Source: Paratrimastix pyriformis
Taxonomy: Eukaryota > Preaxostyla > Paratrimastigidae
Direction of reading: 5' to 3'
DNA length: 64,000 bases
Assembly (NCBI GenBank): GCA_027972325.1
Contig: JAPMOS010000096.1
Coordinates: 1-64,000, forward strand
The notes below the pieces were generated by a model. That model worked only from the letters and a program-made list of their open reading frames with translations, did not search any database and was not told where the DNA came from. A program made the translations under genes and the position numbers. Numbering within the stretch: position 1 is the first letter of the stretch; each line of letters begins with the position of its first letter. Of this stretch, positions 10,094 to 57,809 are shown in pieces.

Positions 10094-10649
10094 ACCTTCG
10101 CCAGCAAAGAAGAAGGACAGGGTTGAGGAGAAGGCTGACAGCAATCCTTTTGCTGTGCGCCCTGCTGTTGCCCACCAGCAGCCCGCGCCGGTCGGGAATC
10201 CGTTCGCCAGGGTGCCGCCCCAGCCCCACTGCATCTGCAGCAGCCCCACTGCATCTGCACCAGCCCCACTGCATCTGCACCAGCCCCACTGCGACTCCCA
10301 CTGTGGCCCCTGCCCATGCCCCTGCCCCTGCCCCTGCCCCTGCCCCTGCCCATGTTGCCCCTGCCCATGTTGCCCCTGCCCATGCTGCCCCTGCCCATGC
10401 TGCCCCTGCGCTTGTCCCTGCCCCAGCGCAAGGGCTTCTTGCCACGCCGAAGGGAGCCTCGCTCTGCCCCACGGATCTGGGGTTGAAGGGGGGCAGGGCG
10501 GCTCGAGTGCCCGCGGGACCGGACGGGCCGCGGAGGCGGGACTTTGGATGGTGGATCCGCCAACAACACGCCCCGATGTTCGTGTTCCGCACCAGTACCA
10601 GATGGTACATGGGGACGCGGATGCCCAACGCCCAAGAAGTCCCAATGTA
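9819..10649 (+). CDS. Pro/Ala-rich region downstream of family copy 3, ending in a DGPxxRDFxW motif
   Basis: One frame (9,819 onward) reads PVPARPVASVNPSTASP, SRPRPPSPEPSPAKKKDRVE and KADSNPFAVRPAV, a low-complexity Pro/Ser/Lys linker. Between about 10,225 and 10,430 the DNA is a tandem array of ccccactgcatctgcac and ctgcccctgccc units. Another frame after it reads PDGPRRRDFGWWIRQQHAP and ends at a stop at 10,648-10,650. The same C-terminal motif recurs at 11,640-11,697. How the frames connect (splicing, frameshift or separate proteins) is not resolved, and function is unknown. Confidence 0.4.
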
Positions 10650-10970
10650 AGGGAATTGTGTTCCTTTCGGTTCAATCTTTTGTCCCGTTGTTCAGTCTTT
10701 TCCCTGATTTATCTCCTCGATCCACCCTATTCCTTGGTCCCCTCCCCCCCGTTCTTTTCTACCTCTCCCTGTCACCATAGCCCCCGCCCCTAGCCCTAGT
10801 TGCCCGCAGAATTGCGGGGACATGGGAGGACTGGGGTCATGTTACCGGCTTCGGCCGGAATCGGGAGTTTTGCATCTCTATGTTGCAAACATGTATGACA
10901 CACACACACACACACACACTATTGTCCTCGTTTATGTGGCAGTGCTTTCTCAAGTATCGAGACGACGCTC
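10650..10970 (+). other. Spacer or intron between the two Pro-rich frames
   Basis: The stretch starts with GTAAGGG directly after the upstream frame, a canonical-looking donor, and includes a CA microsatellite at 10,899-10,919. It ends near a ctttctcaag acceptor-like site at about 10,955. It could be an intron joining the flanking frames; no gene is seen inside it. Confidence 0.3.
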
Positions 10971-11697
10971 AACCATCTCATTCTCGCCACTCTTCGGCAT
11001 CCTCAACTGACGACTCTTCTGACCCTCCAACTTCGCCAGAATGTTTTCCTACGCGTACCCATCAACGTGGTGGGGGACCGGGACGTGTCCATTCCCGGTC
11101 TCACTCATCATCTGATTCATCGGCGACGAGGTGCAACAAGACTCCCCGTTCCCGCGTCCGTTCACGCTCACCGAAGCACGGCCGGATGCAAAGGGGGGTT
11201 CGCCTCGCCCCTCGGCCAAGAAGGCTGCGCGCACGGAGTCGACCTCCACACGGAAGTTGCCTGCCTCCCCGCCTGCCCGGGAGGTGACGCCGCCCCCGCC
11301 TCCGCCCCCCCCTGCCGCCTTGGTGCCGGCCCCCGGTCCGGTCCAGACTGAGCAGGGGAAGCCGCTCCTGCAGTCCGCCTTGGGTCTCGCCCAGGCGGGA
11401 TGGAAGGCGATCAAGGGGCCGTTTGCGCGGGCCGCCCCCGCTCCAACCAAGCCGGCTGCGGCCAAGTCGAGTGTTCTGGCGCCCCCTCCACCACCTCCCC
11501 CCACTTCTTGCCCTTCTGACCCTCCTTCACGTCCATCTGCTCCTCCTCTTCCCTCTGCCTCCCCAATCTCGTGTGCCGATCTTGGCGTCCGTGTGGTGCG
11601 TGCTGGGCGTTCTCCTTTTCCTACCCCGGATGGACCGGCGGTGAGAGACTTCTCGTGGTATGTCGGGAGTAAACCTCCCCCGTTCAGACCTTTTTAA
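10971..11697 (+). CDS. Second Pro-rich frame with Ser/Arg-rich start and the same C-terminal motif
   Basis: The first part (10,960-11,280) gives an Ser/Arg-rich stretch with SRHSSASSTDDSSDPPTSPE. The frame from 11,131 reads ARTESTSTRKLPASPPA, GWKAIKGPFARAAPAPTKPA and ends PDGPAVRDFSWYVGSKPPPF before TAA at about 11,695-11,697. The terminal PDGPxxRDFxW block matches the end of the frame at 10,649. Function is unknown. The DIRS-like element begins a short distance downstream on the other strand, so a link to that element cannot be excluded. Confidence 0.4.
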
Positions 11698-11871
11698 AAT
11701 GTCTTTTCGTTCTTTTGTATGGATGCGGGGGGTTCTGCGTGTTCTCTCTCTCCTGTCCGCTCCTTCCATTCCATGCGTCTGCTGCTGGTCTTCAGTGGAC
11801 GAGTGCGTCGTCCATGTTGGTTGGTGGTTTATCGCATGTTACCCCCCCACTTCGGTGGGATGCACCCCCCG
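11698..11871. other. Spacer, no gene seen
   Basis: Pyrimidine-rich sequence between the end of the Pro-rich frame and the DIRS-like element. No motif, RNA gene or repeat was recognised. Confidence 0.4.
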
Positions 11872-14800
11872 TTATGAGCTGATCAATACAGGGGGTGTTG
11901 GGCGGGGGACCCCTTTTGGGGTTTCTCCAAGTATCCAACACACACACACACACACACTGGCCCAGAGGGCGCTCCGGCGGCGGCGGCGCGGAGCAGAAGG
12001 CGCCCTGCTCGAGCGGCGGCGAGGAGGCGCAGCAGGCGTGCTCGTGGCATCGCCCGAAGGACTCGCCTCATCGGACGCGTCGTCGTCGCATATCACAACG
12101 CGCTGGCGTGGCGGAGCGGCCGGACGGTGACGGGCGTGGCCGCCGACAGCGAGAGCGACGAAGCAGGCGAGCCTGGCGGCAGAGGCGGAGGCGGAGGCGG
12201 AGGCGGAGGCGGAGGCGGAGGCGGAGGCGGAGGCGGAGGCACCGCACGCACGGCCTGGACGAGATCCGTGGCGGCGAGCGGCGCGGCGGCGCCAGGGGCA
12301 CGGGGCGGCGGCGGCGGCGGCGGCGGCGCCGGGGCGAACATGAGGTCGGTGAAGCTGCTGTCGACGCCCGTCTGCACGTAGTGCTGCGCAAACACTTTGG
12401 CCGAAGCCCAGCGGCCCAGGTGCAGGATCTTGTCGGGCATGACCTCGCGCGCAATGGCCCAGCTGGCCCCGCCACGGCGGAAGCCGCGGGCCGAGAGGAG
12501 CGAGCGATCGCCCGCGCCGGCGACGATGAACTCGTTGAGGATGTGGCTGATGGTGGCCGGCTTGACGCCCTGGTAGGGGCGGCGCAGCTGGATGACGACC
12601 CGCGACGGTCCGGGCGTGTCGGGGCGCATGGCGCGCGTGCGGCGGAGCCAGCACTGGAAGCAGCTCACCGGGTCGAGCAGCGCATCGGCGGCGCGCCAGA
12701 TGGTGACGGAGGCGCCCTGGGCGGTGTAGTCGTTCTTGAAGCCCACCAGGCAGACGACAAGGCGATCGGCGGCCGGCGGCACGGCCACCTGCGCCACGGT
12801 GGGCAGGGTCACGTCCGAGGGCCGAAGCAGCGCCAGGAAGGCCAGCAGGGCGACCAGCTTGGCGCGGAGGCGCTCCAGCGGAAGCGTCGTTGGGGCCCCA
12901 CCGGTGGAAGAGCTCCACCAGCAGGGTGGGCGGCACGGGCAGCCCCTTCTGGACGGGCTGCGTGGTGCGGCGCAGACGGATGGCCTTGCGGAGGCGGCCG
13001 TAGAGGTGGTCTCGCGCCGGGGAAGGCACCCCAAGCGCGTCGTGAATCAGATTGACCACAGTGACGATGAGCGACAGAGTCGACCGGGGCCGGCAGCTGG
13101 CCCGGGTGGCCTCGTCGGTGTAGTCGGCCAGCGCGCTCACGGGCATGGGCACCAGCGGGATGCCCCGGCGGGCGCAGAACCGCGCCAGGGCACGCAGCCG
13201 GTAGGTGAGGCTCTTCTCGGTGGTGGGCTTTACAGCAGCCGAGACAAGTAGCTGGCGACCTTGGGCGCTCCAATGGGCCGCTCCGGCCGCCCAGAAATCC
13301 TGAAGGCGCAGACGCGCCAGCTGCGGTTCTTCGTCGGCTCCGAGTGGCCGGAAGCAGCCGGGCGGAAGGCCCGCGGGTCCTGCGGCAGGAGCACGGGCCA
13401 GTCCACCGTCAGCGCCAGCAGCAGGGGCCACCAGGGCTGGCTCGGCCAGACCGGGGCCAGCAGGGTGCACTCGACCCCGGGCCCAGAGTGCTGCAGGTGG
13501 CGGAGTACGCGGTGGATCTGCGAAAAGGGGGGGTTGACCCAGCTGTTCTCGCCGGGCTCCCACCGGGCCGAAAAAGTGTCGGCGCGCAGGGACTGCACAT
13601 CGCGGTGGCGGCTCTCGTAGCGGGGCACCTGGCGCGTCGCAAAGGTGGCCATGCGGTCGATCGAGTGCGGGCCCCAGAGCCGGTCCAGCGAGCGGAACAG
13701 CGCCGGGTGGAGCATCCAGTCGCTGCGGTCGAAGTCCCGCGAGAGCTGGTCCGCCGTGGTATTCGGCCACGTGTTCGGCCTGCAGGGTGATCCCGTGGCG
13801 CGCTGCGAGGGCGTGGATGGCCCGGGCGATCCCGTCCAGGGCCGGGTTGAGGCGGTCGAACCCGTTGAGGTGGGCCACCGTCGTCGCGTTGTCGACCTGG
13901 AAGAGCACCGTGCGGCCCCGCCAGGCCGGCGTCGCGGCCCAGATGCGCAGGGCGTTGAGCACGGCCATGCTCTCGCGCTGGTTGATGGGCGTCTCGCGCA
14001 TGACGCCCGTCCAGGGGCCCTGGGCTGTCTCGTTGCGCTCCAGCCAGCAGGCCCCCCAGCCGATATCCGAGGCGTCCGTGGCGCAGGTCAGATCGGCCGG
14101 CGCCGGGAGCGGACAGGCCCCGTTCCAGCCCTCGAGGCCCTCCAGCCACCAGCGGAGGTCTCCCCGGGTCGGCTCGTCCAGCATCACGCAGCAGTGCCAC
14201 TTGGGGGCAGCTGCGACCACGCGGTAGACGTTGCGCAGGAGAAACTTGGCGGGCGCCACGGCCCGCGAGACAGACAGGCAGAGGCCCGCCACGTGGGCCA
14301 CCCGGCGCACGTGGGGCCGCGAGCAGCGCAGCAGCCGGGCGATCTCGTGCCGGATGGTGCGCCGCTTCTCGGCGGGCACGCAGTAGCGCACCTGGGGAGC
14401 GGTCTCGACCTCGTACCCCAGAAACTGCTGCCGCGGGGCGGGCGGATGGCACTTCTCCAGCTTGAGGTTCATGCCCGCCTGCTCCATCACGGCCACGAAG
14501 CGCGCCCACTCGCGATCGGCCTCGGCCGGCCGACTGGCCACGATGAAGTCGTCGATGTAGGAGAGCATCCGCAGGCCGCACGAGGGGCCCCGGAGGTACA
14601 TGAGAGGCCGAAGGGCAGGGCCGTGTAGACGTAGTAGCGGCCCCGCCCTGCCGAGGCGGTCACAGAATGGCCTTGGCACGGGGGTGCGACCGGGGGACGA
14701 GGCCATCCGGACCATCGGCATCGGGGTCTGGAAGGACTTGGTCCTGAAGCGAGTGCGCGCGCATGGTGAGTTCCTCCGCACCTGGGAGGTCAGACCTGAG

Positions 14801-15030
14801 GCGCGGAGGGGCCTGCATCTGCTGAGGCAAAGCGCGGGGATTGCGGGAGACTTCTCGGCCCAGGCCCACGCGCGTCGGTTGCAACTGCTCAAGGTGCGAC
14901 GAGCCGTGCCACCGCGGACAGCCGGCGATCGGAGGGCCCGGCGGGAGACGACACCACCCAAGGAAGGCTGCCTGCTGTGCCCATCCAGCAGACTAGCGGC
15001 CACCAGAACGAGGCCTCCACTACAGAGCAA
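11872..15030 (-). mobile_element. DIRS-like tyrosine-recombinase retroelement, decayed fossil
   Basis: Read on the minus strand, the element shows a reverse transcriptase with a YIDD box, then an RNase H domain (ATDASDIGWGACW, NQRESMAVLNALRIWA, QVDNATTVAHLNG). A segment with the NPPF motif follows, of the kind found after RNase H in DIRS/PAT/Ngaro elements, and then a tyrosine recombinase (FRRGGASWAIA, ILHLGRWAS, FAQHYV). This order is diagnostic of DIRS-type elements. The coding parts lie in about three overlapping frames, so the copy looks broken with roughly two or three breaks, although overlapping frames are also usual in the family. Fairly well conserved motifs suggest moderate age. Terminal repeats were not found. 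It lies head-to-head with VPS13, some 0.5 kb from its start. Confidence 0.8.
12183..12240 (+). repeat. GGAGGC hexanucleotide microsatellite
   Basis: About nine to ten uninterrupted ggaggc units lie inside the downstream end of the DIRS-like element and encode a polyproline-type run on the minus strand. Confidence 0.85.
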
Positions 15031-15189
15031 TCGACCGAACCCCTCTCCCCTGCGGGTGGACGACGGCAGCGTCAGGCTCGCCGGGTGGGCTCGTCCTCAA
15101 AACCTGCGGGGAGGGGGGGGGGGGGGGAAAGTCTGAGGTCGTCGCTCTTTCTATCCACCTTCTCTTCCTGTCTTGGGGCGATCTAGGAT

Positions 15190-15491
15190 GGTGGCATACC
15201 GACCAAGCGCAACTACGAGGCCGAGGCTAACCAGCCGGCTCGGTGCTGAAGGAGGTGGGGATGATGAGATGCGATGCCGTTTGAGCCGAAGCCTATTGGG
15301 GGTGATGAGGTGACGGGGAATTGGGGGATATAACCTTTTGCGATTTCTTTCTCATCTCCCGAGCCTCACACGAGGCTGCATTCGACTCGACTGGTCAAAC
15401 CGGCCCAGGAATATAACCAAAGGGTACGATACGTTAGCCCCCCTTTCATTTTTTTTGTGTTTGTGCCTCCTTTTGAGGGGGGACCGGCCCG
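15190..15491 (+). promoter_or_regulatory. Presumed VPS13 upstream region
   Basis: Non-coding stretch directly before the VPS13 ATG. AT-rich patches gggatataacc (about 15,325) and ggaatataacc (about 15,410) are possible TATA-like elements, but no core promoter was proven. The DIRS-like element ends a few hundred bases upstream. Confidence 0.3.
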
Positions 15492-48379
<32,888 letters not shown>

Positions 48380-48907
48380 ATTGCCCCGACCCGTTTGTTT
48401 TTTTTTGTTTCCCCGCCCCCGCCTCTTTCCCCATCTTTCCTCATCCTCCTGCCTGCGTAGTTTTTGTTGTTTTTGCGAGCCTGGTCGTTAATAGACCGAC
48501 ACGCTTGGGTCATCCATCCCTCCTCGCCTGGACATCACCCCGTCAAGGCGTCCAAGTAGCTTCCTCTCGAGGAGTGCCCACACGTTTTCCATCGGGTTTT
48601 GAGGGAGGTGGATGGCAGACTATGGGCCCGGTGTGGCACTTTTTGCTGAAGGCACACCAACCCAAACGGTTAAGATCCCGGTGACTGCCATTCCGAAAAG
48701 CGTTTTTCGGACAACTCTATTCGAGGGGTCTTCGAGGGCAGAAAGCATGGAAGGAAATGGAGAACAGAAGAAGAAGAAGAAAACGCCAAGGTGCCCGAAA
48801 GTTGTCAAAAAGGGGAAGAGGCGGAGCAAGAAATATGGAATGTTGTTGTGGGCAACACGCCCCGGGAGGGGGTCGAGGCGGCCTTGGGCCCTGTCCAGGA
48901 GGCCGAA
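48380..48907. other. Convergent spacer between VPS13 and the kinase-like gene
   Basis: The two genes end facing each other 528 bp apart. The spacer holds a Tc1/mariner transposase relic (separate entry) and an imperfect hairpin ccgaaaagcgtttttcgg at 48,692-48,710. No polyadenylation signal could be assigned with confidence. Confidence 0.6.
48488..48617 (-). pseudogene. Tc1/mariner-type transposase C-terminal relic
   Basis: The minus strand reads HLPQNPMENVWALLERKLLG followed by RLDGVMSRRGGMDDPSVSVY and a TAA at 48,490-48,488. The PxNPxENVWxxLxRxL block is the conserved region around the last catalytic Asp/Glu of Tc1/mariner transposases (usual form SPDLNPIENVW). Here the segment before PQNP is eroded and a stop lies just upstream. 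No terminal inverted repeats were found around it. It is a plain DNA transposon fossil. Confidence 0.65.
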
Positions 48908-53430
<4,523 letters not shown>

Positions 53431-54315
53431 GAACGGGGGAGGAGACGTGAGCATCCCGCGGACCCCCTGGAATCTGCAGTCTCTTGCTGGTGCCGGTTGT
53501 GTCATTTGACTCTTATTGGGGGACATCTCTCTTCCAGACAGAACCGGAGGTGGTGACCAGTGCGTGTATGGAGCAAAAGGGGACTGATCAATCGGACAGG
53601 AAGGGTGTATATTATTTAACAACATGGGTGGGTAGAGGAGCCTGCTTAGGCATCCAAAAGAAGTCAGTCGAGGGTCAGTTGGTCGGCAGTGATTGTCGGT
53701 CTGTGATGGTGGCCCGGGATATCATTTGCCACACTGACCCATGGGTCTCACGGACCTCCGACTCAGGAGCGGTCGCGGTCGCGGTCGCGGTCGCGGGAGC
53801 GGTGCCTCTGCCTCTGGCTCGGGGTGCGGGTGCCATGAGCTCTCTGGCGGCGGCCATCGCGGGGTGCGGGGAGTCGGCCTGTTGGTGTGTTGTCCAAAGT
53901 GGTGGGCCAGTGGCAGTGATGATGATGATGGCCGATCAGTGGTGTTGATAACTGGGGGGGTGGAGGGTGGTGCAGGGTGGGGGGTGTTGATAACTGGGGT
54001 GGGAGGTGGGAGGGTGTGTGTGTGAGTGTGTCGTGTAAAGAAGGAACGAAGTAACGGGAAAATAAAACAAAAACCAGAGAGGTAGAAGAGACAGCACGAA
54101 TGTCACTGCACCCGTGGGCGAAATCCTGTGTGTGTGTGTGTGTGTGTGGGGGTTGCAGTGGCGCTCGACACACGCAGGGAGGGGGAGAGAGGGTTCAGTG
54201 GTGATGATCGGATGGCGACGTGTTGCAACAGGGATGAGAAAAACGAGAGTGGCAGTTCGGAGCAGGGGAAGAGGCAAATCCACGACACGGGCTGGCTGAC
54301 AGCATCACAAAGGTG
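53431..54315. promoter_or_regulatory. Divergent spacer between the kinase-like gene and CFAP47
   Basis: No convincing gene was found. The stretch holds a cggtcg hexanucleotide repeat (53,770-53,796), short ggtgttgataactggggg duplications (53,942-54,000), a gtgtgtgt run (54,128-54,147) and minus-strand Ser/Pro-rich frames of uncertain meaning. It probably includes the promoters of both divergently transcribed genes. The unresolved first exon of the kinase-like gene may lie here. Confidence 0.4.
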
Positions 54316-56338
54316 ATGGACCTTCCGAGAACTCTCCGCGAGTGCACCGGACTCGGGGAGCTTGTGCTTGCTCGGGATAGCCTGTGGTGGTGGGAGGTGG
54401 AGCCCAACGCGATCAACCACGGGAGAGACCGAAAAAGGAGAAAAAAATCAGGAAAAAAAAGAAGAGACGAAAAGACATTTGGGGGACATGTGTTCTCCAT
54501 CTTGAGTACAATTTTTTCTGAGGAAGTAGAACCTCGGGGTGATACCCTCAATTCCGCAATTCAAATTTCTAGCAAAGTGTTTACTGTTACACCGCCCTCT
54601 GTTGAGTTCCGCGAAGTGGCGGCCGGGGAGCCGCGGTCCATGAAATTGGCCATTAAAAATCGAACGGCCGTGCCGCGCTCGATTCGACTCACTTCCCCCC
54701 ACATCACACAATTCCAGCTTAAGTTCTCGCCTGGTCGTCCTATTGCACCCGGGCTTTCTGTGATCGCCGAAATCACATTCTCCGCTGATGTCGATAAGGA
54801 CTACTTCGACGAGATTTTGGTCCTTTCCGATCCACTGCCAGGCGAAGAATCGTGTGAGCCTCTTCGCATTCCACTTTGCGCGTCTGGCTCTTTTTTCTCT
54901 TGCTCTTTTCCCTTCATATTTTGCTGTGCACGTTCCCCCCCGTCCAGATACATTCCCTATGCCGATATCCAGTTCGACTCGTTCGTGAATTTTGGGACGG
55001 TCAACCAGGACTCGTGCATCACGCGCTGGGTGACCCTCACGAACACCGGGAAGCAGCGGGGCGAGTACCGCTTCGTGTACGATGAGAGCCTCCCCATTCA
55101 GATCACCCCAACGGCCGGCACACTGGATCCCAAGGGGGGGAGCCACTCGGCCGACCGGGTCAAGGTGGATTTCCACGCCAAGGATTGCGGGGTCTTCCGG
55201 GCCCTGGCTCAGGTGCAGCTGGCAGGGCAGCCACCCCGCATCCTCGACATCAACGCCTCGGTCGTCACCCAGCGGGTCGAGCTGGTCCTCCCGGGCGGGG
55301 GCGGCCTGCTGGAGAGTCCGCCGCCTCATCCCGAGCGCACCCCCTCCCTCCCTCCCTCCCTCCCCCCTCCCCCCCTCCCCCCTCCCCCTCCCCTCCCCTC
55401 CCCCTCCCCATCCCTCCCCCATCCCTCACCCCTCCCCCTCCCCTTCCCCAACCCCCCCCCCCCCACCACCACCACCGCTCATACTTCACCCACCTCCGGT
55501 CCCCGCGCCTTTCCTCCTTGCAGACGTGTTCTTCGGGTCAGTCTACTTCGGCGAGACCCGCATCGTCAAGGCCATGCTCGCCAATCTGGGCCCCCGGGTC
55601 CGTCCGGCTGCCTTCTTGCGTGGTGTTGGCGCTGTGGGTGGATGACTGGATGATCCGGATGATGGCTGGATGATTGGACGATGATGATTAGTTGATGATG
55701 ATGATTGGATGATGATGATTGGATGATGGTGATTGGATGATGATTGGATGATGATTGATGATGGATGCTGGCTGGCTGATAGCTGGATGATGGTGATGGC
55801 GGTCATTTGGATGACTGAATGGCGGAGGGTGCCCCAAGTGGCCTTGGCCTCGCCTCATCGAGCTTCCCTCCGTCCGCTTCTGCTTTCCGCCACCCAGCCG
55901 GCCTCCTTCCGTGTGCTGGTCGACTCACAGCACGCGCAGCCCCTCGGGGGCGCCGCCGACGGGCAGCCCACGACCCCCATGGGGGGCGCCCGCTCGCGGA
56001 CCCCCAACGAGACACCCGACCTGCCCACCCCGCCCAGCACCCCGGCTGCCCCGCCCGCCCCGGCCCCCGACGCGGCCGTCTCTCTGGGTGAGACCTTGCT
56101 GGCCTCGGGCGGGGCGGCCCCCGACCAGCGTGCGGGCATCATCCGCATCGACAAGTGGGAGGGCAGCGTGCCCGCCTACGGGCAGGTCGAGGTGCAGTTC
56201 CAGTTCCGGCCCATTCGGCCCCGCGTCACCCGGGGGTTCTCGGCTGTGCCCCAGAGCGAGGGCCAGCTGTTCAGGTCGGTTGGTCGGCCTGGGGTTTGGT
56301 GGGGGAGGCGCGCGGGGGAGGCGCGCGGGGGTGGGGGT

Positions 56339-56379
<41 letters not shown>

Positions 56380-57769
56380 TGGGGGGTGGGGGTGGGGGTG
56401 CACCGACGGCACGCCCCGCTCACACTGTGCCTCACTTCACTTGCCTCCCTGCACGTGGCTGTGTTTCGAGCCTGATTTCTTCTTCTCTTGTGATTCTTTG
56501 GTTTGCCCCCCTTGGCCTGGGCCCAGCTGTCATTTGAGAGAGAGGCCCTTCCTGTCCGACTGATCACCCCCACACGCGCACCACTCCCCACACCGCACCC
56601 CGGCCCACCAGGACGGCCTTGACTGTGGAGGTCGTCGAGACGACACAGAAGCTGCGGGTTGCCCTGACGGGCGAGGGCCACGTGCCCCGGGTGTCGCTGT
56701 CGGAGAACCAGTGCCACTTCGGCCAGTGCCCCGTGGGGGAGCGCCGCGATATGAGCGTCACCATGAAGAACTGCTCCGAGCACCTGCCCCTGACCTTCGG
56801 TCCGCCCCGCCATGAGGGTTCTCCTCTGGGCCTCAAGGGTGTGTGGCGATGCAGGGCGTGGTAGTGGAGGGCGTGGCAGTGGATGACGTGTAGCAGTGGG
56901 TGTGCGTGACAAGTGGGGTGTAGCAGTGGGGGGTGGGTGGGCGGGACATCCGGGAGCCACTGATTTCCCGATCCGTGGGACTGCCTCTCTGCCTGTACAC
57001 ACTGGAGCCACCTCTCCACGGATCTCGTGTGCTTTCTGGGGGGTCTCTGGTGCGGAGGTGAGCTGGGGTTTTGGTCTTGGCGTGGTGACTCTCACCCACA
57101 CTGGCGCTCAGTCCCTTTGCTCCACACCCACACTGGCGACATCTGCCCCCCCCCCCCCATTTTCTCTCTTTCACACGCTCACTCTCTCGTCCTGTTTGAC
57201 ACACACGCACACACATATGACGACTGGCAGAGATCGCCCCGATTGCCCACTTCCAAGCGCGCCCCGCCACGGGCCGGCTGCTCCCGCTGCAGTCGCAGCC
57301 GATCCTGTTCACCTTCCGGCCGACCCAGCTGGGGACCATCCGGCGGGACGTCAAAATCTCCATCTGCGGGGGCGTCAGCCAGCTTCGCCTGCGGGTGACG
57401 GGCGAGGCGGCCGTCCCGTCGGCCCTCGTGGCCGCGGCGGAGACCCTGGGCGCACCCCCGGCCGAGACCGGCAGCCCCGCCCCGCAGGCCGACCGGGGCC
57501 TGTCGAAGAGCGTCACGGGCAGCATGCAGCTGATGCTGAAGGCTGCGGGCAGGCCCAAGGCGGGCACCCTGCGCTCCATGCGGGACTTCGAGCCCAAGGT
57601 CTGCATTGCCCCCCACCCCATGGGTTCGCTCACCATCATCATGTGTGCGGGGTGGTTGGGATGGGGCAGGTGAATTATGTCGATCCGGGCACGCAGACCA
57701 TTGGCGCCGAGACCCGGGCCTTCACCCGCCGGGATATCGGTCTGCACGGCCACCCCTCCCCCATACAAA

Positions 57770-57809
<40 letters not shown>

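Noticed and set aside
11895-13055. Plus-strand 386-residue Arg/Gly-rich frame
   Set aside because: Antisense of the DIRS-like recombinase region; open only because of high GC.
48692-48710. Hairpin ccgaaaagcgtttttcgg as a transcription terminator
   Set aside because: Intrinsic terminators of this type are bacterial; here it lies in a convergent eukaryotic spacer next to a transposon relic.
54316-54560. The first 90 residues of the CFAP47 frame as certain protein
   Set aside because: The sequence is basic, Trp-rich and unlike the family, with no supporting similarity. It may be 5' leader or intron, so the start was marked uncertain.
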